Counted from the first letter of the stretch, positions 26,837 through 34,676 are shown. The stretch: 53,809 bases of DNA from Caryophanales bacterium UBA6259 (GCA_002441135.1 DJVJ01000004.1:1-53809); one strand, 5' to 3'. Notes: a model not told the origin generated them from the letters alone. Program-made: numbers and translations.

Positions 26837-26866
26837 AAATAGCTTCAGTGATGAAGCTATTTTTCT
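26837..26866 (+). terminator. Terminator after cvpA
   Basis: AAATAGCTTC / GAAGCTATTT (26837-26846 and 26853-26862) with T run. A promoter-like TTGACT-N18-TAAAGT (26791-26820) lies just upstream, so this hairpin might also sit in the leader of the next gene. Confidence 0.88.
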
Positions 26867-26873
26867 TTTCTAA

Positions 26874-26972
26874 TCGGATAGGAAAAGTATAAAGTTCTCC
26901 TATCCGAAATAAGAGCAGCTAACCTTTTGCCTGCGCCTAAAATGGCTTGGCAAAAGCCAAGCTTTTTCTAAT
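26874..26972. repeat. Two-hairpin intergenic element, copy 2
   Basis: Near copy of 20001-20097. Hairpin A is TCGGATAGGA / TCCTATCCGA (26874-26883 and 26898-26907). Hairpin B spans 26917-26963 with a perfect CTTTTGCC / GGCAAAAG helix. Against copy 1, an A-T pair in stem A is G-C here, and a C-A mismatch in stem B is T-A here. It ends just before the ribosome site of the second KtrA gene. Confidence 0.7.
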
Positions 26973-26990
26973 TAAAAAGGAGCAATATCG

Positions 26991-27665
26991 ATGGCGAAAA
27001 GACAATTTGCAGTGATCGGATTAGGTAGGTTTGGTTCAAGCTTGGCAAAAACATTGTATGATATGGGTTATGAGGTGCTAGGGCTTGATTCAAAAGAAGA
27101 TAAGGTACAGGCGATGGTAAACCATACGACACAGACAATGCAAATCGATTCTACGGATGAGGCCACCTTAAAGAAAATAGGAATCCGTAATTTTGATGTG
27201 GTAGTGGTTGCTATAGGTGCAGATATACAAGCGAGTATTTTAACTACATTAGTTTTAAAAGAATTAGGAATAGAGACTATTGTAGTAAAAGCTCAAAATG
27301 AACTTCACGGAAAAGTATTAGAAAAAATTGGTGCTGATAAAATTATTTATCCTGAACGAGATATGGGAGAAAGAGTAGTACATCAGTTAATTACTCCTAA
27401 TATATTAGATTATATAGAGCTTGCCCCTAATTATAATATCGTGGAAATTGTAGTAGGGGATGAAATTATCGGCAAAACGATTAATCAATTAGATATTCGA
27501 GCGAAATATGGATGTACCGTATTAGCCATTAAATCAGATGAAAAGCTAAATGTTGCACCTCAAGCTAATGATCAAATTAATGAAGGGGATATATTAGTAC
27601 TTGTAGGGCATTCTGAAGATGTTCAACGTTTTGAGGAATATTCTAATAGTAAAAAGAAAAAATAA
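26991..27665 (+). CDS. TrkA/KtrA-family potassium channel regulator, paralogue 2
   Basis: RCK protein of 224 residues, closely related to the one at 20434. Shared blocks include QFAVIGLGRFG, GIRNFDVVVVAIG, QASILTTL, GIETIVVKAQN and VTPNILDYIEL (here ITPNILDYIEL). The nucleotide site is GLGRFGSSLA with LDSKE downstream. The C-terminus is a lysine-rich tail (SKKKK). ATG 26991 follows AAAAAGGAG. The structured repeat lies directly upstream. No KtrB-type transporter gene is adjacent. Confidence 0.9.
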   Translation: MAKRQFAVIGLGRFGSSLAKTLYDMGYEVLGLDSKEDKVQAMVNHTTQTMQIDSTDEATLKKIGIRNFDVVVVAIGADIQASILTTLVLKELGIETIVVKAQNELHGKVLEKIGADKIIYPERDMGERVVHQLITPNILDYIELAPNYNIVEIVVGDEIIGKTINQLDIRAKYGCTVLAIKSDEKLNVAPQANDQINEGDILVLVGHSEDVQRFEEYSNSKKKK

Positions 27666-27686
27666 CATCTTCTAAAGGTAATCGGT

Positions 27687-27708
27687 TATAATATACCTTA
27701 TAGGGTAT
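27687..27708 (+). promoter_or_regulatory. Promoter -10 and operator of the CstR-like gene
   Basis: TATAAT (27687-27692) is followed at once by ATACC-TTATAG-GGTAT (27693-27708), a near-perfect inverted repeat covering the expected start point. CsoR-family repressors bind such GC-tract dyads flanked by TAC/GTA. The same ATACC-N6-GGTAT pattern covers the trxA promoter at 40427-40442. Confidence 0.65.
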
Positions 27709-27736
27709 GTTCATATTGGTCTTGGAGGTGCTTAAA

Positions 27737-28006
27737 TTGGAGTATCCCTCAGAAATTAAAAATCGTTTAAAAAGGATTGAAGGACAAATTCGCGGTGTTC
27801 TCAAGATGATGGAGGACGAGAAGCAGTGTAATGATGTTATCACACAGCTTTCAGCAATCAGGGGTGCTGTAGACAAAACAATGGTCCATGTTGTTGGCTT
27901 GGATATGAATCATTGTTTGATGGAGGATTTGAAAAAGGAAGGTAATGAAAAAGATACAGAAAAAATAATAAATGATGCATTACAATTGTTACTTAAAACA
28001 AGATAA
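27737..28006 (+). CDS. CsoR/RcnR-family repressor, CstR-like (Cys31/Cys60)
   Basis: All-helical repressor of 89 residues from TTG 27737 (GGAGG ribosome site, 8-bp spacing). It has the family core KNRLKRIEGQIRGVLKMMEDEKQC and ends INDALQLLLKTR. Ligand positions are C31 and C60, and the residue four before C60, His in copper CsoR, is Asp56. A Cys-Cys pair without that His is the pattern of CstR, the staphylococcal persulfide sensor, so I infer a persulfide or thiol sensor rather than a copper one. A metal sensor with unusual ligands is the alternative. An operator lies in its promoter and a DUF302 gene follows. Confidence 0.8.
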   Translation: MEYPSEIKNRLKRIEGQIRGVLKMMEDEKQCNDVITQLSAIRGAVDKTMVHVVGLDMNHCLMEDLKKEGNEKDTEKIINDALQLLLKTR

Positions 28007-28069
28007 TGTAAAATAGGATTTGTACCTATAAAATAATTTTTATAAAGAAAAGATAAGGAGCGGGAGTAA

Positions 28070-28459
28070 ATGAAACATTTTGAGTATGTGGTTGAATCAG
28101 GTAAGGAATTTGAAAAACTAATTGAAGATATTGATACTGCACTAAAAAATATCAAATTTAAAATTGTAGCACGTATTGATATCCACAATAATATTCTTGC
28201 TAAAGGATATGATTTTAAGAAAAAAGTTAGTGTTTTAGAAATTTGTAATGCTGATGAAGCATATGAAATTCTAGAGCTAGGTACTGATATTTCAATCTTC
28301 TTACCATGTAAATTTACAGTAACAGAAGATGAGACAGGTGTAAAAATCAGAATGCCAAAGCCAACTTACCTTCTAAATCATTATGAGAAGGAAGAATGGA
28401 GTAAGTTAGCAGCAAAAGTAGAAGATCTACTAATTGGTGTAATGCAAGAAGCAAAATAA
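28070..28459 (+). CDS. DUF302 protein, first copy
   Basis: Protein of 129 residues with the DUF302 fold, predicted soluble. Visible signatures are DIHNNILAKGYDFKKKVSVLEICN and FLPCKFTV, each with one conserved Cys. The biochemical role of DUF302 is unknown; genes for it often neighbour sulfur or metal functions. ATG 28070 follows AAGGAGCGGGAG. It is 63 bp behind the CstR-like gene, probably in its operon. A second copy is at 32544. Confidence 0.85.
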   Translation: MKHFEYVVESGKEFEKLIEDIDTALKNIKFKIVARIDIHNNILAKGYDFKKKVSVLEICNADEAYEILELGTDISIFLPCKFTVTEDETGVKIRMPKPTYLLNHYEKEEWSKLAAKVEDLLIGVMQEAK

Positions 28460-28477
28460 TATATTTTAGCAATCAAT

Positions 28478-28507
28478 AAAAGAGGACTTAATAAATAAGT
28501 CCTCTTT
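28478..28507. terminator. Hairpin between convergent genes
   Basis: Perfect 11-bp stem AAAGAGGACTT / AAGTCCTCTTT. The A and T flanks are short but usable in both directions, serving the DUF302 gene (+) and the ABC exporter operon (-). Confidence 0.75.
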
Positions 28508-28534
28508 ACTATTATAGAAATATCTAGGAATTAA

Positions 28535-30328
28535 TTATGAATTAATTTCTTTTTCTAAAGAAAGTCCGCCTTGCTGTATCAAGTACATTTTGTGATACAG
28601 ACCACCTTTAGCTAATAGCTGATGATGGGTACCCTCTTCAACGATTTCCCCATGATGTAATACGAGAATTCGATCTGCATCCTGTATGGTGGATAATCGA
28701 TGAGCAATTGCGATCGTAGTTCTTCCTTTACGCATTTTTTCTAGCGCGATTTGAATTGCATCCTCAGTTTCTGTATCGATACTAGCAGTCGCCTCATCTA
28801 ATACTAGAATTTTTGGTTGAATTGCCATGGTTCTAGCAAACGAAATTAATTGTCTTTGTCCACTTGAAAAAGTGGCACCCCTTTCTACAACGGGTTCATC
28901 ATATTGTCCAGGAAGTTTTTTAATAAATTGATCTGCTTGAACAAATTCAGCTGCTTCCTTTATTTGATCAACACTAATTTGTTGGTTGTGTAATCGAATA
29001 TTTTTAGCTACATCCCCTACAAATAAGAAGGGGTCCTGTAGAACCAATCCAATTTTCTTTCTTAATTCCTCATTATCATATTCTTCAATGGGTACGCCAT
29101 CTATTCTAATTTCTCCCTCTTTTATTGGATAAAAACGAAGAAGAAGATTAATAATGGAACTCTTTCCGCTACCTGTATGGCCAACAAGTGCAACCGTCTC
29201 ACCGGGTCTGGCTGTAAAAGAAATATTTTTTAAGACTTCGGTTTTTCCATCATAGGAGAATGTTACATGATCAAACTCGATTAAACCTTCATCAATAACC
29301 GGATTTTGAGTTCCTATTTTTGTAGGAGCTTCTCGTTGATCATCTAATATCCCAAAAACCCTTTCTGCTGCGACAATTGCTTGCTGAAATTGACTTAAAC
29401 GAAACATCATCATATTGACTGGTTCAAAGAAACGATCCAAATAATTAATATAGGCATATAATACTCCAATTTCTATAGGGGATTGAAAGGAGCGAATTCC
29501 AAAGAAACTTAGAATCATACTTAAAGCCAAGATATAAATTAAATCAACAGCAGGTCTGACTAATAAAGAATTGATTTTTATCTGTTTGATTTGTGAGTTT
29601 TTAAGTGCAAGATTAATCTTGTTAAATTCCCCTTTTTGTCTTTCCTCTTGATTCATTGCTTGAATTATAGACATTCCCTGTAAGGATTCATTTAGTTTAG
29701 CATTTAATTGACTGATTTTTTTTCTCGTTACATGAAATATTTTAGAGCTAAAATGACGATAGACTTTCATGATTAAGAAAATGATCGGTATAAAAATTAG
29801 ATAATAAAATGCTAGCTGTGGATCTAGAATAAACATACCGATGATTATACCAATTAAAAAAACGATGTTTTGGACAAAGGTAGATAGAACACTGACATAT
29901 AAATCTTTAATTGCTTCAGTATCATTGGTAATTCTGGAAACTAAGCTACCACCTGGTGTATTATCGAAAAAATTCAGCCCCATATATTGCACCTTACTAA
30001 AAATATCTACCCGAAGCTTGTGAACAATCCATAATGCAATCCTTTGAAAAGATAGCAATTGATAAAAATTAAAGCTAACAGAGATAAAATGTAATAAAAG
30101 ATAACTCACGGCTAAAATAGTAATCGAATTCCAATCAAAAACCCTTGGTGTTAAATAGTCATCAATAAATGTTTTTATCAGGATTGGCCCAACTACATCA
30201 GCAGCTGTGGCTAATAAAAGCACAAGAAACGCAATTGCCAATGGTTTAATATGTGGTTTTGTATAGGATAGAAGGCGGCGAAAGATTTTATCCTTTGAAA
30301 TAATTTCCTGATTTTCAACATTACTCAT
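28535..30328 (-). CDS. BmrD/YheH-like half of a heterodimeric ABC exporter
   Basis: Fused membrane and ATPase half-transporter of 597 residues. Six helices occupy about 30-320. The ATPase domain has Walker A GHTGSGKSS, Q-loop VLQDPFLF, signature FSSGQRQ (atypical first residues) and Walker B ILVLDEATASID with the catalytic Glu intact. This is the consensus-site half of a BmrC/BmrD-type multidrug exporter. The B. subtilis YheH is longer. ATG 30326-30328 overlaps the upstream gene by 8 bp, so the pair is translationally coupled. Confidence 0.88.
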   Translation of the reverse strand: MSNVENQEIISKDKIFRRLLSYTKPHIKPLAIAFLVLLLATAADVVGPILIKTFIDDYLTPRVFDWNSITILAVSYLLLHFISVSFNFYQLLSFQRIALWIVHKLRVDIFSKVQYMGLNFFDNTPGGSLVSRITNDTEAIKDLYVSVLSTFVQNIVFLIGIIIGMFILDPQLAFYYLIFIPIIFLIMKVYRHFSSKIFHVTRKKISQLNAKLNESLQGMSIIQAMNQEERQKGEFNKINLALKNSQIKQIKINSLLVRPAVDLIYILALSMILSFFGIRSFQSPIEIGVLYAYINYLDRFFEPVNMMMFRLSQFQQAIVAAERVFGILDDQREAPTKIGTQNPVIDEGLIEFDHVTFSYDGKTEVLKNISFTARPGETVALVGHTGSGKSSIINLLLRFYPIKEGEIRIDGVPIEEYDNEELRKKIGLVLQDPFLFVGDVAKNIRLHNQQISVDQIKEAAEFVQADQFIKKLPGQYDEPVVERGATFSSGQRQLISFARTMAIQPKILVLDEATASIDTETEDAIQIALEKMRKGRTTIAIAHRLSTIQDADRILVLHHGEIVEEGTHHQLLAKGGLYHKMYLIQQGGLSLEKEINS

Positions 30329-32081
30329 TCTCTTCCCCTCCTTCTTCTATTTGAGATTCCAGTTGTTGTCTTTGATACATTGTCTTATACCAACCATCAT
30401 CTTTCATTAGGCTTTTATGGGTTCCAGACTCGATAATATTTCCATCTTCAAGAACAATTATTAAATCTGCATGTTGAATGGCACTTAAACGATGGCTTGA
30501 AATGATGGTTGTTTTATCTTTTCTGTTTTCTTTCAATGCCTTTTGAATTCTTTCTTCTGTTTTGGCATCTACAGCCGACAAGGCATCATCTAAAATTAGA
30601 ATTTCAGAATCCATCAGTAATGCCCTTGCAATGGAAATCCGTTGCTTCTGACCTCCTGAGAGGGTAACTCCTCTTTCGCCAACAATGGTTTCATATTGTT
30701 TTTCGAACCGTAAGATATCCTTATGAATTGCAGCGGTTTTAGCCGCCGCTTCAACTTCATCCACCGTTGCATTTGGCTTGGCAAAAGCGATATTTTCAGC
30801 AATGGAGGCAGAAAATAGGAAGTGGTCCTGTGGAACATAACCAATTGCAGAACGCAATGAGGTTAATTTGTAGTTATAGATGGATTCGTTACCAATAGTA
30901 ATATCCCCATCAGTGATATCGAACTCTCGTAATAACAGTCGAATTAACGTTGTTTTACCACTACCGGTCTTTCCAACAATTCCGAGGGTCTCTCCTTGCT
31001 TTAATTTAAAATGTAGTTGCTTTAGAGTCGGTATTTCTGTTTCTGGATAGAAAAATTGATGAATATTAAAGTTAATCTCCCCGGAAGGTTTTATCTGTTT
31101 TGCATTGGGTTTATCATTAATTTCAGGCTGTACTGCTAATAGAGCTACAACACGATCATAGGAAGCTCTTCCTCTTTCTACAATATTAAATAACCAACCA
31201 AAGGCAAGCATTGGCCATATTAAATGACCTAAATATAAAGTGAATGAGGTTAATTGTCCAATTGTTAGTCGTTCTTGAAATACAAAATAGGAGCCAAAGG
31301 AAATAGCTAAAAAGAAGGAAATTCCAACAATGAATTGGATAGTTGGATCAAATAAGGCATCTACTCTAGCTACTGCAATGTTTTTTTCTACCGTATCCGC
31401 AGATTGTACTTTAAATTCTTCAATTTCTTCTTTTTCCTGTCCAAACGCTTTAATAACACGAACGCCAGCAATGTTTTCTTGCACTTTTTCATTTAAACGA
31501 GAAAAAGCATCCTGTGCCAAGAAAAAACGGTCATGAATTAAATTTCCATAATAATGGGTCAACCAGACCATAAAAGGTAGTGGTATCAAGGTAATTAGAG
31601 TTAACTTCCAACTGATAGTAATTGCCATTGTTAAAATAACGAGTGTACCCATAGCAATCGAATCAACCAAAGTTAAAACGCCCTCACCAGCTGTTCCCTC
31701 AATTGCTTGGATATCGTTTGTTGAATGGGCCATTAGATCGCCAATTCTTCGCTTATGGTAAAACTGTGGAGATAATTGGGTAAAATGCTGGTATAGACGG
31801 TTACGTAGTGTGTAACTTAGTTTGACTGCAGAGCCAAAAATTTTTAATCTCCATATATAGCGAAAAGTATACAAAAAGATACCAACTAAAATAAGGATTC
31901 CTACATATTGGATGACCTTTAGTATGGTTAGTGTTCCCACTTTAATTTCATCAACAAATAATCCTACAATATATGGTGGAATTAGATTAATTAATGAAAC
32001 AATAATTAATAAAAAGATTCCCGTTAAATAATTTCTTTTTTCTAGTTTAAAAAACCACATTAAATCCTTAAAAATACTCAC
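30321..32081 (-). CDS. BmrC/YheI-like half of a heterodimeric ABC exporter
   Basis: Half-transporter of 586 residues, close to the length of B. subtilis BmrC. Six membrane helices, Walker A GKTGSGKTT, signature LSGGQKQR and Walker B ILILDDALSAVD. The catalytic Glu after Walker B is Asp, which is the degenerate site seen in BmrC and related heterodimeric exporters. I choose GTG 32081 behind GGGGGGA on the minus strand; a TTG 33 bp earlier lacks a ribosome site. A leader peptide and tandem terminators lie upstream. Confidence 0.88.
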   Translation of the reverse strand: MSIFKDLMWFFKLEKRNYLTGIFLLIIVSLINLIPPYIVGLFVDEIKVGTLTILKVIQYVGILILVGIFLYTFRYIWRLKIFGSAVKLSYTLRNRLYQHFTQLSPQFYHKRRIGDLMAHSTNDIQAIEGTAGEGVLTLVDSIAMGTLVILTMAITISWKLTLITLIPLPFMVWLTHYYGNLIHDRFFLAQDAFSRLNEKVQENIAGVRVIKAFGQEKEEIEEFKVQSADTVEKNIAVARVDALFDPTIQFIVGISFFLAISFGSYFVFQERLTIGQLTSFTLYLGHLIWPMLAFGWLFNIVERGRASYDRVVALLAVQPEINDKPNAKQIKPSGEINFNIHQFFYPETEIPTLKQLHFKLKQGETLGIVGKTGSGKTTLIRLLLREFDITDGDITIGNESIYNYKLTSLRSAIGYVPQDHFLFSASIAENIAFAKPNATVDEVEAAAKTAAIHKDILRFEKQYETIVGERGVTLSGGQKQRISIARALLMDSEILILDDALSAVDAKTEERIQKALKENRKDKTTIISSHRLSAIQHADLIIVLEDGNIIESGTHKSLMKDDGWYKTMYQRQQLESQIEEGGEENE

Positions 32082-32121
32082 TTTGTTTTTCCCCCCGTTC
32101 TCTGTTTGAAGCAATTAAAAT

Positions 32122-32265
32122 AAAAATAAAAAAACCATGTTGGCCATGGCTTTTTGTATATTTTCTGCAAAAAGGCAATAAAAAACCATGGTTATCACTA
32201 GCCCATGGATTGATGAATTACCTTATTGAATCTATAATTTTATCTTTGCAAAACCAAAGATAAAA
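32122..32265 (-). promoter_or_regulatory. Tandem-terminator attenuator before the ABC exporter
   Basis: Minus-strand order: hairpin P1 (TTTTATCTTTG / CAAAGATAAAA, 32238-32265), terminator T1 (CCATGG / CCATGG plus U6, 32180-32210), and terminator T2 (AGCCATG / CATGGTT plus U run, 32122-32154). The 3' arm and U run of T1 (CCATGGTTTTTT) can instead pair 12 bp with the 5' arm of T2 (AAAAAGCCATGG). That pairing would undo both terminators. The leader peptide ORF ends 9 nt before P1. Confidence 0.7.
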
Positions 32266-32273
32266 ATAAATGG

Positions 32274-32360
32274 TCAATTGGCTACAATCACCTTAAGGGG
32301 TAGTGTCAAGTGTTCACTTTTTGGGTATAGATTAAGTATCATCATTTTGTTGTATTCCAT
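32274..32360 (-). CDS. Leader peptide of the ABC exporter (BmrB-like in role)
   Basis: 28-codon ORF, MEYNKMMILNLYPKSEH and so on, ending in VIVAN. It has a strong ribosome site, AAGGAGG with 8-bp spacing, and its own promoter. It is followed by two terminators and then the BmrC/BmrD-like genes. In B. subtilis, bmrCD is controlled by translation of the upstream peptide BmrB, through ribosome-dependent attenuation. I infer the same logic; I do not claim sequence homology with BmrB. Confidence 0.7.
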   Translation of the reverse strand: MEYNKMMILNLYPKSEHLTLPLKVIVAN

Positions 32361-32419
32361 GACACACACCTCCTTCTGAAGATTTAGAAATTTAATAAAA
32401 GATAAAAAACTGTAAATGA

Positions 32420-32448
32420 ATTATATAATTTTTCCAAAAAAAAGTAAA
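32420..32448 (-). promoter_or_regulatory. Promoter of the leader peptide-ABC exporter unit
   Basis: Minus strand: TTTACT (32443-32448), 17-bp spacer, TATAAT (32420-32425). Transcription would begin near 32413, about 50 nt before the leader ATG. Confidence 0.65.
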
Positions 32449-32467
32449 TAGTTATTTTTGAGAATAA

Positions 32468-32495
32468 TTGCAGCACATTTAGACGAATATAAAAT
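32468..32495 (+). promoter_or_regulatory. Promoter of the second DUF302 gene
   Basis: TTGCAG (32468-32473), 16-bp spacer, TAAAAT (32490-32495), divergent from the exporter promoter. Confidence 0.5.
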
Positions 32496-32543
32496 CGAAA
32501 AAGATAAAGTAAAAAATTAACCTAGAAAAGGTAGGTCTTATTG

Positions 32544-32939
32544 ATGGAAAAGAACCAATTTCATGTCACCATGAGCTCATCAAAGAATGTGGAACAGGTG
32601 ATATCAGATTTAGAAAAAAGTTTACAGGAAATTAAGTTTGGTGTTTTATGGAAATTTGATATTCATAAAAAATTGGAGGAAAAAAATATTCCTTTCAAGA
32701 AAAAAATAACGATTTTAGAAGTGTGTAATCCTGAAGAGGCTTTTGGAATTTTAGATTTAGAACCAATGGCTAGCTACTTTCTTCCATGTAAAATCGTTGT
32801 TACAGAGGAAGCTACAAACACAAAGATTGGACTTATTCGTCCATCCTTGTTAATTGGCTTGATGGAGGATGAGGAATTAAATAAAGTTGCTGAAATAATT
32901 GAAGAAAAGCTTATCACTGCAATGGAGAACGCAATATAA
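32544..32939 (+). CDS. DUF302 protein, second copy
   Basis: Paralogue of the 28070 gene, about 131 residues, with matching FDIHKKLEEKNIPFKKKITILEVCNPEEAF and FLPCKIVV and both conserved Cys. It stands alone between a divergent promoter and a terminator. The start is ATG 32544 or the TTG directly before it; the ribosome site (AAGGTAGG) is moderate. The two copies flank the ABC exporter operon. Function unknown. Confidence 0.82.
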   Translation: MEKNQFHVTMSSSKNVEQVISDLEKSLQEIKFGVLWKFDIHKKLEEKNIPFKKKITILEVCNPEEAFGILDLEPMASYFLPCKIVVTEEATNTKIGLIRPSLLIGLMEDEELNKVAEIIEEKLITAMENAI

Positions 32940-32951
32940 TCTTTCGATTGA

Positions 32952-32987
32952 GGCTATTGTGTGCATTACTACAATAGTCTTTTTTTT
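32952..32987 (+). terminator. Terminator after the second DUF302 gene
   Basis: GGCTATTGT / ACAATAGTC (32952-32960 and 32971-32979, one G-U) and T8. Confidence 0.92.
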
Positions 32988-33004
32988 ATTCGAAGCCTGT
33001 ATAG

Positions 33005-33034
33005 TTGACAACCTATCACTAAAATTGGTAAAAA
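33005..33034 (+). promoter_or_regulatory. Promoter of the ResA-like gene
   Basis: TTGACA (33005-33010), 18-bp spacer, TAAAAA (33029-33034). Confidence 0.55.
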
Positions 33035-33082
33035 CATATAAAGAGATAGTATTAAAAAAATCTACATAAAGGTAGGGTAATT

Positions 33083-33610
33083 ATGAAAAAAGGATGGCTT
33101 AGTATTGTAGTTATTGTAGTTTTGGTCGGATTAGTGCTCTATTTTAATCAAGGAAGCACAGGACAGCAAAGAGATTCTAGACCATATGAAGGATTTATGG
33201 CACCAGATTTTACCTTAGAAGATGAACAAGGAAATTCAGTTTCTTTAAGTCAGTATAATGGTAAGCCTGTATTTATTAATTTTTGGGCTTCTTGGTGTCC
33301 TCCATGTAAAGAGGAAATGCCAATTATTCAAGAGTTTTATCAAAAATATGGAGATCAGATTGAATTTATCGGTGTAAATCTTACCTTTAATGATACCAAG
33401 GAAGAAGCTTTAGCTTTTATGAAGCAAGGTGGTTTCCAAATGCCTAATTTGTTTGATTATGATGGAAAGGTAGCAGAGCTATACCGGGCTGACAGTATTC
33501 CAACAAGTATTTTTATTGATAAAAATGGAGTAATAAAAGTAAGAAAAAAAGGAGCGATTCTAACAAACTCCGAAATGGAATCGTATTTTGAGAAAATATT
33601 GGAGGACTAA
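33083..33610 (+). CDS. Membrane-anchored thiol-disulfide oxidoreductase, ResA/TlpA-like
   Basis: Extracytoplasmic thioredoxin-fold protein of 175 residues. An uncleaved N-terminal helix (5-21) anchors it. The active site is C72-PP-C75 in WASWCPPCKEEMP, followed by the cis-Pro region SIPTSIFIDKNG. ResA reduces apocytochrome c in B. subtilis; no ccs genes are here, so the substrate is open. ATG 33083 follows AAGGTAGGG. The next gene starts 3 bp after the stop, forming a two-gene operon. Confidence 0.88.
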   Translation: MKKGWLSIVVIVVLVGLVLYFNQGSTGQQRDSRPYEGFMAPDFTLEDEQGNSVSLSQYNGKPVFINFWASWCPPCKEEMPIIQEFYQKYGDQIEFIGVNLTFNDTKEEALAFMKQGGFQMPNLFDYDGKVAELYRADSIPTSIFIDKNGVIKVRKKGAILTNSEMESYFEKILED

Positions 33611-33613
33611 CAT

Positions 33614-34348
33614 ATGGATGCAAATCAAGTTTTTCAGCTAGGTCCTCTACAATTACCAGCAGCGTGGATTATAGCTGCTGCTGGTGTTCTCCTAGCTACT
33701 TATATCACAGAAAAAATGGCAAGGAAATCAGGATGGGAAAAGGAAAAATGGTCTGATATTATTATTACTGCTTTTATTGTATTTATCTTAACTTATAAAT
33801 TTGGGGATGGACTTATTGCATTTAAACAGCTGATTCAAAATCCAGAGATGCTTTTATGGTCTTCTGGTTCACCTATAAGTTTGTTTCTGGCTATTATCTT
33901 TGCACTCATAACCCTTGTTTATAAAGTTATGAAGGGGAATTACCGTATTTTAGAAATTATTCGTTTGTTATGGGTGTTTTTGTCAATAACAATTTTCATT
34001 TATCATTTATTTATATTGGATTTTGGCAAAACAACAACCTTCTTTACCGGGGTTAGTTTAGAAAATCAATCCCAATATTTATACCATCCTATTAACTGGT
34101 ATAAAGCAGTATTCATTGGAATTAACTTGGTTATATTTTATTGGATGAATAGCAAGAAGCAAGACAAAATTAATATTTTTGCTTTTTATTTATCTCTAGG
34201 AACAGGACTAATTATTTTAAGTGTTTTCGATATAAGCATTCATGTTTATTTTGGTTTTACCTTAGAGCAAATTTTTTATTTACTATTAGGTATAGTAGGT
34301 GTGGCTGGATTATTTGTATATCCTGAAAAAGAACAGACTAATGTATAG
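33614..34348 (+). CDS. Polytopic membrane protein with Lgt-like N-terminus
   Basis: Protein of 244 residues with about seven membrane helices. The start (LGPLQLPAAWIIAAAGVLLATY) and layout resemble prolipoprotein diacylglyceryl transferase, but I see no HGGL-type active-site motif, so it is unlikely to be a working Lgt. Its tight coupling to the ResA-like gene suggests a partner in extracytoplasmic thiol chemistry. ATG 33614 follows GGAGGACTAACAT. I do not recognise a characterised homologue. Confidence 0.7.
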   Translation: MDANQVFQLGPLQLPAAWIIAAAGVLLATYITEKMARKSGWEKEKWSDIIITAFIVFILTYKFGDGLIAFKQLIQNPEMLLWSSGSPISLFLAIIFALITLVYKVMKGNYRILEIIRLLWVFLSITIFIYHLFILDFGKTTTFFTGVSLENQSQYLYHPINWYKAVFIGINLVIFYWMNSKKQDKINIFAFYLSLGTGLIILSVFDISIHVYFGFTLEQIFYLLLGIVGVAGLFVYPEKEQTNV

Positions 34349-34355
34349 TTAAAAA

Positions 34356-34387
34356 ACAAAAAGCGCCCATCAAGGAGCGCTTTTTGT
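34356..34387. terminator. Bidirectional terminator
   Basis: ACAAAAAGCGC / GCGCTTTTTGT (34356-34366 and 34377-34387) between convergent genes, with A and T flanks serving both directions. Confidence 0.9.
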
Positions 34388-34388
34388 A

Positions 34389-34595
34389 TTATTGTGGTTT
34401 ATATTGAGGTTCTTCTGATTGGATATAGTTGTATCGTGCTTGTAAAGCAGAAATCGTATTATCCATATTCTGCGACAAAGAATTAAATAACTGTTTAGCT
34501 TGTTGATCCTGTGTTTCAAGTGCAAAGGATTTTAGACTTGCAGAAACACTTTGTGCACTTGCAATAGCTTGTTGAAACTGTGTGCCAACGGTCAT
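34389..34595 (-). CDS. DUF1657 small protein
   Basis: 68-residue helical protein beginning MTVGTQFQQAIASAQSV and ending SEEPQYKPQ, both typical of DUF1657 proteins of spore formers. The ATG ending at 34595 is preferred over the GTG three codons earlier because GAGGTG lies 6 bp before it. DUF1657 genes often accompany spoVA-type genes; function unknown. Confidence 0.82.
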   Translation of the reverse strand: MTVGTQFQQAIASAQSVSASLKSFALETQDQQAKQLFNSLSQNMDNTISALQARYNYIQSEEPQYKPQ

Positions 34596-34676
34596 CCTAT
34601 TCACCTCACCTTCTAGAGAATAGAATGTCCAAAAAAAAATGATACTATATTGGTAAATAATGCTCTAGTGAAAAAA

